A stretch of 64,000 nucleotides of DNA from Blastocatellia bacterium AA13 (GTDB lineage: Bacteria; Acidobacteriota; Blastocatellia; UBA7656), in assembly GCA_003222245.1 (NCBI GenBank), contig QHVH01000014.1:124001-188000 (forward strand). The letters run 5' to 3'. Made by a program: the position numbers and the translations under genes. Positions 1 through 8,821 of this stretch are shown here, piece after piece (the stretch's first letter is position 1; every line of letters begins with the position of its first letter). The notes beneath the pieces are model-generated. The model saw only the letters and a program-made list of their open reading frames with translations, was not told where the DNA came from and did no database searches.

Positions 1-698
1 TGGATTCCTTGAAAGTGATTGTCCGCGGGTGTCGATCTATAACCCGGAAACCGGCGGATATCGTCCTCAATCGTGCCGACCAGCGTTGCCATTTCCGGCC
101 TAACGAACGCCATGAATCGCTCCCGATCGACAAAAAATATCTGGTTGACGAACGAGAACCATGATGGTGGATTAGTTCCCGTAGTTGGTTCTCTGATTGT
201 AGTCAATGTGAAGTACAGGTTGAGCAGCGACATTTTGGCGAGAATCGAGTTCTCTCCAGTGAGGCCATCGTAAGCACCCTCCACAAGCAGATCGAAGGGC
301 CCTTCATCTCTAATGGTTATTCCCGGCGAGGCGCGGAGCACTATTTTGAGTGGGTCGAATTCGCCGGGCAGAGAATCCCAGGGGACGAACACTGGATTCC
401 ATTTGTCCGGCAGTTTGAGCGCTGTGATTAACTCATTCTTTACTCCGGTAGTCCTAAGGGTAAAGAAACCGGTGTTTGCAGTCCGAAATCTCAAGGGTGC
501 AACCTCGCCATACAGGTTCGTCTCCTGTGGAAAGGCCGGAAGCGTGAATTGTTTTGCGGGAGGAAACACGAGATCGTCGGATGAGGCTATTAAGCTGTTA
601 TCGCGCGAACGAAAAAAGCGAACTCTTGTTTGCGGATCGTGCGCTGGCTGATGCGCAGCGTCAAGCAGGTCGATTTCGACGATACCTTCGTTACCCAT
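1..698 (-). CDS. Hypothetical protein, C-terminus beyond window edge
   Basis: An open frame of 232 codons starts at 698 and runs off the left edge without a stop. The start is supported by a GGAGG ribosome-binding site 7 nt upstream (protein begins MGNEGIVEIDLLDAAHQ). There is no signal peptide or membrane segment; the visible part is rich in short beta-type stretches and aromatic residues, with a WNPVFVPWDSLPGEFDP stretch in the middle. I do not recognise the family. It is transcribed away from the S41 peptidase gene. The coding call rests on the long open frame, the good start site and ordinary codon use; the function is unknown. Confidence 0.65.
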   Translation of the reverse strand, partial: MGNEGIVEIDLLDAAHQPAHDPQTRVRFFRSRDNSLIASSDDLVFPPAKQFTLPAFPQETNLYGEVAPLRFRTANTGFFTLRTTGVKNELITALKLPDKWNPVFVPWDSLPGEFDPLKIVLRASPGITIRDEGPFDLLVEGAYDGLTGENSILAKMSLLNLYFTLTTIREPTTGTNPPSWFSFVNQIFFVDRERFMAFVRPEMATLVGTIEDDIRRFPGYRSTPADNHFQGI

Positions 699-1074
699 TC
701 TTGCCTCCAAGAGCGTTTCAGGGATTTTCCGGGCGTTCAATAATAGAATGATAAAAGGCCCAAAACATTACATGGTTGCGAGACTTGTTTTAATGAGTAT
801 TCTCAAGAGCCATCAGCGGGAGGGCCAAAATGATTGCGTTTCACTGTGTTTCAGAGGAAGTTTGTCGCAAGCCAAATTCCGCGGGAAAACCATGGCCTTC
901 GAGTTGCGAAGGAGTATCATCTCCCCCTCGCCTGGAACCGATCCTCGAGTGACATCGTACCAGCAGTGTCTTAATGAACATCTTTAGCAAAAATGCCGCC
1001 GCCTCGGGCCTGTCGAAACGCGGCGCCGCATGCGATTACAATCCGGAACCAAATCTCATCCTTCGAGGTAACGA
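699..1074. other. Intergenic region between divergent genes
   Basis: This 376-nt gap separates the minus-strand hypothetical gene from the S41 peptidase and should carry both promoters. I see no convincing -35/-10 pair, RNA gene or repeat. A 79-codon open frame at 748-987 has no ribosome-binding site and no recognisable content. Confidence 0.4.
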
Positions 1075-2598
1075 ATGAAGCTCCGTTTAATCCTGTCTGG
1101 AATCTTGATCGCTGTGTGTGCCGGTACGGTCATTTCCTCGGCTTTCACACAGAACACAGCCTCCGCACAGAACACCGCGTCCGCACAGAACACCACCTCC
1201 ACACTCCCAAAGTTAAGCCGCGAACAACTGGCCGAGGACTTCCAGGTCGCTCGACGCGCGTTGGAGGAAGGTCACAGCGGAATCTATCGTTACACTTCGA
1301 AGGCGGAGATGGATCGAGTATTCGACACCGCCGCAAAGTCGCTGGACCATTCGATGGATGCGCTCGAATTCTATCGAGTCCTCGCGCCCGCCGTGGCGGC
1401 TATCAAATGCGGTCACACCAATGTGAGCGCTCCGGAGGCCGTGAGAAAAGACATCAATAATACTCTGGCGGTCCTTCCGTTTCAGGTTCGCGTGCTCAAC
1501 AAACAGGCATTCATCTTTCGCGACTTCTCCGATCTCTCCAACCCGGAAAACAAGCAGGGCGCGCTGGCCGGACGATTGATTCGCTCGATCAATGGAGTAC
1601 CGGCGTCAAAGATACTCGCCGTGATGATGGCAGCGGTGCCCGCCGATGGTGATGTGCAGAGCTCGCGGGAGTTTCGCCTCAGCGGCTGGACCTTCAACAA
1701 CTATCTCGTCACCCTTCTCGGAATCAGCGGCCCCTACGAGTTGGTTCTGGTAGGCGCCGACAAAAAGGAACAGAAGCTGAAGGTCAATGGAGTGGAACTG
1801 CCAAAGCTGCAGCAGGCGTCGAAAACGCGATTCCCTCAAGACCAGGGCCTGGAGCGCGGCGCTGACCTGAAGTTCTATGATGACGGCCGCATCGCCAAAA
1901 TCGCGATCTATCATTTTGGCGGCTATGCTGATCCGGAGAAGAAGCAGGACTTTCGCGACTTCTATAAGGAGTCCTTTGAAGCAATTCATTCGAAGGGCGC
2001 CAGGGCCTTAATCATCGACCTTCGCGACAACGGCGGCGGTGAGGATGAGCTGGGCCAACTCCTGCTTTCGTACCTCGTAGACAAACCATTCAAGTACTAC
2101 GACGATCTGGTGATCAATTCAATGTCCTTCAGCTTTTCCAAATACACAGCCCGGCCGATAACGGTGCCTGAAAAACTTGTCGAAACCCGTGCGGACGGGA
2201 AGGTGCATGCGGTGGGTCATCCGAACTGGGGAATCAAGCAGCCAAACCAGCCTACGTTCACCGGCAAGGTGTACATCCTTATAAACGGCGGGAGCTTTTC
2301 GACCACGTCGGAGTTTCTGTCTCAGGCCCACTTTCACAAAAGGGCGACGTTTATTGGGGACGAATCGGCTGGAGGCTATTACGGAAACAGCTCGGGGATA
2401 ATGCCGCTTGTAACGCTGCCCAACACAAAGGTGGGCGTGCGCGTGCCGCTGCTTACCTACTACATGGCGGTGAGCGGATACAAAGCCGCCGCGCACGGGA
2501 TAGTGCCTGACTACAAGATCGAATACACGATCGAGGATCTACTCGCGGGAACGGACAAAGACATCGGAATGGCGCTTCGACTGGCGCGAAAGGATTAG
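1075..2598 (+). CDS. Exported S41-family peptidase (tail-specific protease-like)
   Basis: The 507-residue product starts with a signal peptide (about residues 1-28, MKLRLILSGILIAVCAGTVI), followed by a short Gln/Asn/Thr/Ala repeat and an alpha-helical N-terminal region. The C-terminal half carries the S41 core: a strand with IDLRDNGGG near residue 320 and NGGSFSTTSEF at 404-414, where Ser409 aligns with the catalytic serine of C-terminal processing peptidases. A lysine partner is not obvious, so activity is likely but not proven. S41 enzymes of this exported type cleave peptides outside the cytoplasm; the substrate is unknown. It stands alone, with no operon partner. An AGGTA ribosome-binding site precedes the ATG. 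Confidence 0.85.
   Translation: MKLRLILSGILIAVCAGTVISSAFTQNTASAQNTASAQNTTSTLPKLSREQLAEDFQVARRALEEGHSGIYRYTSKAEMDRVFDTAAKSLDHSMDALEFYRVLAPAVAAIKCGHTNVSAPEAVRKDINNTLAVLPFQVRVLNKQAFIFRDFSDLSNPENKQGALAGRLIRSINGVPASKILAVMMAAVPADGDVQSSREFRLSGWTFNNYLVTLLGISGPYELVLVGADKKEQKLKVNGVELPKLQQASKTRFPQDQGLERGADLKFYDDGRIAKIAIYHFGGYADPEKKQDFRDFYKESFEAIHSKGARALIIDLRDNGGGEDELGQLLLSYLVDKPFKYYDDLVINSMSFSFSKYTARPITVPEKLVETRADGKVHAVGHPNWGIKQPNQPTFTGKVYILINGGSFSTTSEFLSQAHFHKRATFIGDESAGGYYGNSSGIMPLVTLPNTKVGVRVPLLTYYMAVSGYKAAAHGIVPDYKIEYTIEDLLAGTDKDIGMALRLARKD
1148..1201 (+). repeat. Three tandem 18-bp copies in the S41 gene
   Basis: Three consecutive 18-bp units beginning CACAGAACAC encode QNTASA-like hexapeptides directly after the signal peptide. 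The unit length is a multiple of three, so copy changes by replication slippage would keep the frame and only lengthen the linker between signal peptide and mature domain. Confidence 0.85.
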
Positions 2599-2879
2599 CC
2601 TACGTCGGGAGAGCTTCGGTCGACCGACCGGCTTGAGGCCGTCTCGAACGGCGACGTTAAGAACACGCGGCAGTGAAACGGGAGTGGAAACAAGATAACG
2701 GTTGAGGCAGTCGGAACCATTACAACAGAGGGCGACGAGAACCAGGTGACTTGGACAAAAAGGACTCGGCGGACAAAATCCCAAAATCTCCAATCCGGTA
2801 AAACGTAACGTCATCAAGCAAGCGAAACGCTCACGGAGGTAGTCCACGATCTCTTTAGGCCCACGGATATTGTGATGTT

Positions 2880-2954
<75 letters not shown>

Positions 2955-3094
2955 ATTCAGGAAGGAATTGTCAACGAGGCTTCGGAATCAGATTAAAGGT
3001 CCAAGGAACCCGGCGCCTATGCCTCGCTACCCGTCATCGCCGCGACCACCGGAAGCTGACACCCAGCGCCTGAAATCTGTTCTTCGCCTCTTTC

Positions 3095-3148
3095 AAAAAA
3101 AAGGCGAAGGCCCCATCGTTCCTTTGAACCAATCTGTTGCCTTCGCCT
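3095..3148 (-). terminator. Rho-independent terminator after tRNA-Gly
   Basis: On the minus strand a perfect 10-bp inverted repeat (AGGCGAAGGC at 3148-3139, GCCTTCGCCT at 3111-3102) is followed at once by a run of eight T. It begins 9 nt after the 3' end of tRNA-Gly, the expected place for its terminator. Confidence 0.85.
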
Positions 3149-3154
3149 CGATCC

Positions 3155-3231
<77 letters not shown>

Positions 3232-3242
3232 GCGGACTGTGA

Positions 3243-3271
3243 AATATAGCGGGCGGTTGTTGTCATGTCAA
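3243..3271 (-). promoter_or_regulatory. Sigma70-type promoter of tRNA-Gly
   Basis: On the minus strand TTGACA (3271-3266) and TATATT (3248-3243) are 17 nt apart, and the -10 ends 11 nt before the mature tRNA 5' end. Hexamers and spacing are near consensus. Confidence 0.85.
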
Positions 3272-3405
3272 TAAGAGAGCAATCAGTGGTGGCCCGGTTA
3301 TTGACGCGTTCCCATTCAGAGAGCAATTCAAAAAAGTCCAAACTCGGCACGCCTGGGGTTTGAAGAATCGGATTATCGTCTCTAATTCGCATTTCGATTA
3401 AAATG

Positions 3406-3433
3406 TTGACAAAGACTTGAATGCAACGATAAT
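3406..3433 (+). promoter_or_regulatory. Sigma70-type promoter of the PilZ gene
   Basis: TTGACA (3406-3411) and GATAAT (3428-3433) are 16 nt apart. Transcription would start near 3440, leaving a leader of about 120 nt before the ATG at 3559. Between tRNA-Gly and this gene no other feature is seen. Confidence 0.65.
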
Positions 3434-3558
3434 GGCAGAGGCTCTATTATATTCAGTGAAGATAATTCCTTTAGGCCTCGCGCTTTTCAGGCCCCTTCCA
3501 TTTAGGTTTCCCCCGCAAATCGGAGCAATTCCCCAAGCTATCGGAGATATACCCTACG

Positions 3559-4941
3559 ATGAAGCCAGCAACCAAAAATGGCGATATCGCCAACTTCACG
3601 CCCAAGCAAGTAAGCGCCTATTACCTCGAGCTGGGCAGGCTTCTCGACCTACTCGAAAAACCCTGCACTCACTACCAGGCCTTGAATATCGAGAGGTCGG
3701 CGAACCTGAATCAGATCAAACAAGCCTATGCTCAGCTAATAGACCGGCTTTATGCCCCCTACTCCATCAGCTCGACTATGCCTCCTGATCTTCAGGCCAA
3801 GATCGAGCTCACCTATCACCGAGTCACTCATGCATTCCTGGTCCTGGCGAATTTCGCTAAGCGAATGCAGTACGATCGCCAGACCTCTCCGTCAGGGAAT
3901 TTGGGTGTTTCCAGTTCGATTCCGGTCAACGGCGCGGCATCGAAGACCGAACCGCCTGCACCGACCGCGGAGAAGGCAGCGTATTCGACTACACCTCCAT
4001 CGGGAGATCCTTCGATCCCTGCTTCTTCCAGAGCCTCCGCTTCTTCGAAAACAACTCCCCCGACTCCATCGACTTCTACTTCAAGTCCTCCTTCAACCTC
4101 TCCTTCAACCTCTCCTTCTGCGGGGGCTTCCTCTGCCAACGGCGCGAAGGCCAGATCGTCCGCGTTGAAACTCGCCGAGCAAGGTAAAACGCCGATGGCT
4201 CAGCATACCGGGGCGGTTCCGCTGCCGCGAATTTCCTCTCAGCTCAAGAACCAGAGCGTCTACTCCGCGGGGACCGCTGAGTTGACCGACGACAGGAGGC
4301 GCGTCTCGCGCATAAAACTCACCGTGCCGGCGCGGATCACCGGCCACGAACGCATAGGCGGAAAGTGGAATGAGATGGCCACGACTGTAGATGTGAGCAG
4401 AACCGGTTTGACCGTTCTGATGCGTCATCGCGTGCGTCCCGGGCTTCTGCTCTATCTCACGTTGCCGCTTCCCGAAAAGCTCCGCAATCACGGCCACGCG
4501 GACGCGGGATACGCGGTCTACTGCCTGGTTCGCAGAGTAGATCCGATGAAGAAAGGGGCTCGCAACGTAGGGCTCGAATTCGTCGGCCCCACTCCGCCGC
4601 CGGGATTTCTGGAGAAGCCATGGGCCACTTTCAAGGCGATCAACTGGGGAGGATCTAATCGCAGGCGCAAACCGAGGAAGTCGCAGACCGAGATCGTGGT
4701 AGTCGAGTATTACGACGAATCGATGCGAGCCCTGGGAAGGGAGATGGCGAAGACCGAAAACCTGAGCACCGGCGGCATGCAGATATCCGTTCGCACGGCT
4801 CCGGCCGAATTCGAACTGCTGAGGATACTATGCCCGAGCCGCAACTTTGAGAGCTTCGCGGCATTGAGAAGCCGCTTCAGAGGAAAGGACGGTTTTGAAC
4901 GCCTGTGCATTCAATTCAACGACAACGAGTGGAAGGATTGA
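3559..4941 (+). CDS. Degenerate J-like domain plus two PilZ-type domains
   Basis: This 460-residue cytoplasmic protein has three parts. Residues 41-112 resemble a J domain (HYQALNIERSANLNQIKQAY, then FAKRMQYDRQ) but the HPD motif that activates DnaK is absent, so it is more likely a docking module. Residues 120-235 are a Pro/Ser/Thr/Ala-rich linker. Residues 245-355 form a PilZ domain with the c-di-GMP-binding pattern R247xxxR251 and D278xSxxG283. Residues 370-460 form a second PilZ-like domain with N401xSxxG406 but no clear RxxxR, so it may not bind ligand. PilZ proteins turn c-di-GMP levels into changes of motility, polysaccharide output or transcription; the target here is unknown. GGAG lies 11 nt before the ATG. 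Confidence 0.82.
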   Translation: MKPATKNGDIANFTPKQVSAYYLELGRLLDLLEKPCTHYQALNIERSANLNQIKQAYAQLIDRLYAPYSISSTMPPDLQAKIELTYHRVTHAFLVLANFAKRMQYDRQTSPSGNLGVSSSIPVNGAASKTEPPAPTAEKAAYSTTPPSGDPSIPASSRASASSKTTPPTPSTSTSSPPSTSPSTSPSAGASSANGAKARSSALKLAEQGKTPMAQHTGAVPLPRISSQLKNQSVYSAGTAELTDDRRRVSRIKLTVPARITGHERIGGKWNEMATTVDVSRTGLTVLMRHRVRPGLLLYLTLPLPEKLRNHGHADAGYAVYCLVRRVDPMKKGARNVGLEFVGPTPPPGFLEKPWATFKAINWGGSNRRRKPRKSQTEIVVVEYYDESMRALGREMAKTENLSTGGMQISVRTAPAEFELLRILCPSRNFESFAALRSRFRGKDGFERLCIQFNDNEWKD

Positions 4942-5499
4942 TGCGCCGGAACAGGGGCGGCCCCCCGCACGAGGAGAAACCGTAAAGTGTTCGCTGAAGA
5001 AGACTGAAAGGCTGACAATAAAACAACCAGGGGGCAAGCACGGACCGCTTGCCCCCTGGCTCGCTCCACTATAATGCGCGATCTTTCTGGTTGAGATCAG
5101 TAAAAAGGAATTTGGCTCAATTTTAATCACAGAGAACTTGAAGAATCTCAACGCAATTCGTCCTTTCCGCGGACTGCAAATCAAGGACGGACTCGAAATT
5201 CTTCTCTCGAATTCTTCCAAGGGATATTGATTCCTCTCAAGCCTGATAACTGGCCGCACTCGGAGCCGCTGCACCGTAATCCACTCTATCCGACAACAGA
5301 AATGAGGCACGCCGGTTGAAGCTGGATCGAACCTGATCGTGCTCCTTCATGCGCTCTGTGGTGATTTTATCTGCGCGGAACCGCGAACAAGAATGGCGAC
5401 TCTGGGTCGTCCGCCAGGAGAACTATTTTGCTTTTCGCGATCGGACAGCAGAGCGGCTATTATTGAATCACAAGACCATCTATGGAAGGAAACGCAACC
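4942..5499. other. Intergenic region with one strong hairpin
   Basis: This 558-nt gap contains the perfect hairpin at 5027-5059 described separately. Open frames here (for example 4828-5310 on the minus strand) overlap the PilZ gene and look like chance frames. A TATAAT at 5070-5075 has only a poor -35 partner. Confidence 0.4.
5027..5059. terminator. Perfect 13-bp hairpin, probable terminator
   Basis: CCAGGGGGCAAGC and its exact inverse GCTTGCCCCCTGG enclose a 7-nt loop. The T-rich flank (TTGTTTTATT) lies on the minus-strand side, so it is the better terminator for minus-strand transcription, but the hairpin is stable enough to end the PilZ transcript 86 nt after its stop. Confidence 0.6.
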
Positions 5500-5946
5500 A
5501 TGTCAACGAACACTATCCGGCTTCATCGCGTGCTCCGTGCGACACCCGAGCGAATCTATCGGGCGTTCCTGGATGCAGATGCAATGGCGAAATGGCTTCC
5601 GCCAAATGGCTTCACCGGCAAGGTTCACCACCTGGATGCCCGGGTTGGCGGCGCGTACAAGATGTCGTTCACGAATTTCACCACAGGACATAGCCACTCG
5701 TTCGGCGGAAAGTATCTCGAACTGACACCGTACGAACTCATTCGCCACACGGACACATTCGACGATCCGAACCTGCCAGGGGAGCTTCAGGTGACGATAA
5801 CCTTGCGGAAGGTATCGGTAGGAACTGAGTTGAACATCGTGCAAGAAGGGGTGCCCGACGTTATTCCTCCCGAAGCTTGCTATCTTGGTTGGCAGGAATC
5901 GCTCGCTCTTTTAGCGAAGCTTGTCGAGGCCGAGATTCCAGATTAG
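5500..5946 (+). CDS. SRPBCC (AHSA1-type) ligand-binding protein
   Basis: A 148-residue soluble protein of the START/SRPBCC superfamily, Aha1-like branch. The hallmarks are an N-terminal strand LHRVLRATPERIYRAFLDA, the MAKWLPPNGF stretch, the RVGGAYKMSF strand, and a C-terminal helix GWQESLALLAKLVEAE. These proteins form a helix-grip cavity for hydrophobic ligands; the ligand is unknown. I prefer the ATG at 5500 because AAGGA lies 9 nt upstream; an in-frame ATG at 5482 would add six residues. It is a single gene, with no partner on the same strand nearby. Confidence 0.85.
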   Translation: MSTNTIRLHRVLRATPERIYRAFLDADAMAKWLPPNGFTGKVHHLDARVGGAYKMSFTNFTTGHSHSFGGKYLELTPYELIRHTDTFDDPNLPGELQVTITLRKVSVGTELNIVQEGVPDVIPPEACYLGWQESLALLAKLVEAEIPD

Positions 5947-6111
5947 CGTCCTTGCGGGGTTGAAACATTTGAGAATAGCCAGACTCCAGACAACCGCTTG
6001 CGAGGTTAAGAAATTGAGAATAGCCAAAACCCAGATGCTGGCATTGGAATGCCTGCATTAATTCGTTCGCCGCGCTGCGGCCTGATAGACCCGATCGGAT
6101 TTGAGGCACGC

Positions 6112-6687
6112 ATGCACTGGCAGGAGATAGCAGGGTGGTTTCAATGGCGATCAGCGCAGGAAGAGGCCGTCCATTCATTTCCGCAAGGCAGTTGTTTCGT
6201 TGAGGTAGGCGCCTACCTCGGTCGGAGCCTCTGCTCTTTGGGTGAAGTCGTCGAGCAAAGCAGCAAGACCTTCGCGGTTGTCGGAATCGACACCTGCCGC
6301 GGCAGCGGACCCGAGGGGCCGTGCCAGAAGGATTATCACGGGGCGGCAGTGACTCAAGGCGGCGGCACATTCGCGGGCGCATTGCACAGGAACATCCTGG
6401 ATTGTGGCTACGGCGATCTGATCACTTTGATCATCAGCGATTCAGTGACTGCTTCGCGACTGTTCCGCGACAAGTCCGTGGATTGGGTCCATCTCGACGC
6501 GCGCCACGATTATGCGGGTTTGACGGCGGATATTCAGGCATGGCTCCCGAAGGTCAAGAAGGGCGGCTGGATTTCGGGAGACGATTACGATGAGATCAAA
6601 TGGCCCGAGGTCGTAAAGGCAGTCAGAGATCTGCTGCCCGAGGCAAAGGCGTGGTCGACTTGGCAATGGCGCTGGATTATCGAGTGA
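6112..6687 (+). CDS. Class I SAM-dependent methyltransferase (Methyltransf_24-like)
   Basis: A protein of about 191 residues with a Rossmann methyltransferase core. Motif I is FVEVGAYLGRS, followed by an acidic strand end GIDTCRGSG, a later VDWVHLDARHDYAGLTADIQ segment and KKGGWISGDDYDE. This order fits the Methyltransf_24/cephalosporin-hydroxylase-like group, often found near glycan genes. A GAGG lies 5 nt before the ATG at 6112; an in-frame ATG at 6049 would add 21 residues but has no ribosome-binding site. The gene is convergent with the putative glycosyltransferase at 6766-7470. The substrate cannot be told from sequence. Confidence 0.75.
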   Translation: MHWQEIAGWFQWRSAQEEAVHSFPQGSCFVEVGAYLGRSLCSLGEVVEQSSKTFAVVGIDTCRGSGPEGPCQKDYHGAAVTQGGGTFAGALHRNILDCGYGDLITLIISDSVTASRLFRDKSVDWVHLDARHDYAGLTADIQAWLPKVKKGGWISGDDYDEIKWPEVVKAVRDLLPEAKAWSTWQWRWIIE

Positions 6688-6765
6688 GTCGAAGTTGCGC
6701 ATGGCCATCTCGTTGCGGCGGCTGGGAGAATCCGAGATTCGAAAGTGAGTGGGATTTCTCTAGAG

Positions 6766-7470
6766 TCACGCTTCCTTTGGTCCGCCGCCTTCGTGCTGAA
6801 TCGAAGCGTCCAGGCTCGTTAGAGCGTCATAGTCGACGCTCCAGCCGGCGGATGCGGCGGCAAGGCCGATCACGCCTCCTTCTCCAGAGTAAACCCCACG
6901 GGTCTGTAGGAAGTCCGCGGCAAATGACCACGCCTCGAAGAAGCGCGATTCGCGTCCATCCCTGGTGACTGCGATAAGCGTTTCGTGACACCATCGCGCG
7001 GTCCGAAGAATATCGACATCGCCGGTGAGTTGGCGCGCCAACTCCTTGAAAGCGGGCAGCCGCCATGATCCGCAGGTCTCCAAATGCTCCGCGATCGTCT
7101 TACGCACCACTGGAAGCACCGAGAGCCGCCCCGACGGAAAATCACCGAGCGGTGGAAGCGCGGTTATGCGAGAGTCGGCGTCAATATAAATGGCCGTATC
7201 GAAATCCTGGAGAGCGGCCAGAAGCGCAAACCTCTTGTCGTGATAAGCCGCTGCACCTCGTCCTTCGCCGGTCCGCGGCAGACGTGCCAGATAGTCCACC
7301 GCCATAGGACCCGTCGGAACATGGCGGATCGCGCGAACCGACAAAGACGCGAAGTCGTCCGGTTCGTCGGTTAAGACGATCCAGGGTGCCGTCGTCGCGT
7401 CGGCACAGAGAAGTAGTGCCCGCCTACGATATGCCGGGTGAATGGCAAGAGTACAGAAGCAGATATTCAT
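6766..7470 (-). CDS. Putative glycosyltransferase with DxD motif
   Basis: A 234-residue protein beginning MNICFCTLAIHPAYRRRALLL, like the first strand and helix of GT-A nucleotide-sugar transferases. AIYIDADSRI near residues 94-102 provides the D97xD99 motif that normally binds the metal and sugar nucleotide. No signal peptide or membrane segment is seen. The tail GGGPKEA is short and polar. It resembles family 8-like or uncharacterised transferases; donor and acceptor are unknown. It converges on the methyltransferase gene with a 78-nt gap, so the two may belong to one glycan-modifying locus, though they cannot share a transcript. Confidence 0.6.
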   Translation of the reverse strand: MNICFCTLAIHPAYRRRALLLCADATTAPWIVLTDEPDDFASLSVRAIRHVPTGPMAVDYLARLPRTGEGRGAAAYHDKRFALLAALQDFDTAIYIDADSRITALPPLGDFPSGRLSVLPVVRKTIAEHLETCGSWRLPAFKELARQLTGDVDILRTARWCHETLIAVTRDGRESRFFEAWSFAADFLQTRGVYSGEGGVIGLAAASAGWSVDYDALTSLDASIQHEGGGPKEA

Positions 7471-7807
7471 TTCTGATCACTCGGACACCAATATGTACTG
7501 AAAAGAGGAGTCCAGAGTATAGCTCAATCAACTTGACGGGCTCGACAGCAATCCTCTTATCGTCAATTCGCCTTTCCATATTGATCGCTTATCATTCGGC
7601 GCGGATCAAATTCGGTCCGGCTCATGCGTGAAACCCTGCCAGCCCATATCTCCACGGGCGTTATCCAAAACAGCGCGAGCTTTATTTTATTTTGAAAGCA
7701 AGAAGCGGATATAACGCGATCCGGGATATGCCTATACTGCAATCACGATGGAGCAAGAGAACAAGATGTTACGAAGCAAAAAACTTAAACCTGAGAGGAA
7801 TACACCA
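7471..7807. other. Intergenic region
   Basis: This gap separates the glycosyltransferase from the divergent DUF1203 gene. A TATACT near 7731 may be a -10 element for the latter, without a clear -35. I see nothing else in it. Confidence 0.35.
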
Positions 7808-8284
7808 ATGACCGGATATCGAATTGTCGCAGTTTCAGATGAGCTATCGGAGAGAGTTCGCACTACACTCAAGTCGCCGCAATACGGCCATCCCGCTTTC
7901 ATAGAGATCGCAAACGGATGCGGGCCCTGCCGCTCCTGTCTGCGCAAGTTTGAAGAGGGCAAAGAGGAACGCGTACTGTTCACCTACAATCCCTTCGAGG
8001 GGATAAGCGACTTGCCGGCGCCAGGGCCGATATTCGTCCATCGAGAAGATTGTAAGAAGTACGAAGGCGAGACGTTTCCGGAGGAGTTGCGAGACCTCTT
8101 GCTGGTATTGGACGGTCACAAAAAGGATGGGATGTTGACACGACGGGAGCAAATCGAAGACGGCGGTGTGGATGAAAGAATACAGCAGATGCTGAAGGAC
8201 CCCGACATTGAATACATACAGGTGAGAAACGGCCAGGCAGGGTGTTTTATTACGCGAATAGAACGCACGGCAAATGATAATTAA
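7808..8284 (+). CDS. DUF1203 domain protein
   Basis: The product, about 158 residues, matches the DUF1203 layout: MTGYRIVAVSDELSERVRTT at the N-terminus, a GCGPCRSCLRKF segment with paired cysteines (CxxC), RVLFTYNPFEG, and GPIFVHREDCKKYEG. The family is small and cytosolic and has no known activity; the cysteines and histidine might bind metal. I prefer the ATG at 7808, because family members begin at the YRI strand and GAGAGG lies 9 nt upstream; an ATG at 7748 would add 20 residues. A terminator hairpin follows 58 nt after the stop. Confidence 0.8.
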   Translation: MTGYRIVAVSDELSERVRTTLKSPQYGHPAFIEIANGCGPCRSCLRKFEEGKEERVLFTYNPFEGISDLPAPGPIFVHREDCKKYEGETFPEELRDLLLVLDGHKKDGMLTRREQIEDGGVDERIQQMLKDPDIEYIQVRNGQAGCFITRIERTANDN

Positions 8285-8341
8285 ACCCTGCCGCTGACGC
8301 AGTCTCCTGAAGAGCATTAGGAGAGAGTCACCGCAATAATG

Positions 8342-8385
8342 AAACCTGCCGCGCTCAACTTCTCTGCTTGAAGCGCGGCAGGTTT
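8342..8385 (+). terminator. Strong hairpin after the DUF1203 gene
   Basis: AAACCTGCCGCGCT and its exact inverse AGCGCGGCAGGTTT form a 14-bp stem, lengthened by CAA/TTG pairs with one bulge. The following TTTCTGAATTAAAA is only moderately T-rich. The mirror flank is also A/T, so it could act in both directions. Confidence 0.7.
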
Positions 8386-8821
8386 CTGAATTAAAACTAG
8401 AAAGAAGCTCTACGATCTCTATCTTCGCCGACACGACAGAATCAACAACTGGGACCTGGTAGATCACACTGTCACAACTGGTTCGCCAAATTCGCCTTGA
8501 ATCAATAGCCTTTTCGTTGACATTCAACGCATTAGGAATATATCATTCGCGCCTGTTTTGAAGTCTTTACGCGCTTTGGCCTCAATGGATGGTGAGTCCC
8601 CATCGTTTCTTCATTTTGATGAGATGGGGCTGTGTTTCACGCATCCGGGCGCCACGCGAATTAGAACTGGTTCAAGGCGACTGTCACTCACTAACGCGGA
8701 AGCGGGCTCTCTACTGAGGAACGCCGATTGACAATCCAATATCCACGTCTGGTGATGCTTGCGGCAGGCTGCCAACAAACCATGGCCCACAGCAGGCTGT
8801 GATTCTCGACAGGAGGTACTG
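8386..8821. other. Leader region of the TonB-dependent receptor gene
   Basis: This stretch of 436 nt ends in the AGGAGG site of the receptor gene. No clear promoter hexamers, RNA gene or riboswitch-like fold is recognised. AT-rich AATATATC near 8537 is the most promoter-like spot. Confidence 0.35.

Noticed and set aside
748-987. 79-codon frame between the first two genes
   Set aside because: No ribosome-binding site, no family features, and it lies where the divergent promoters should be.
5070-5075. TATAAT after the strong hairpin as a promoter
   Set aside because: The only -35 candidate (CTTGCC) is poor and lies inside the hairpin; no gene begins at a matching distance except the SRPBCC gene 420 nt away.
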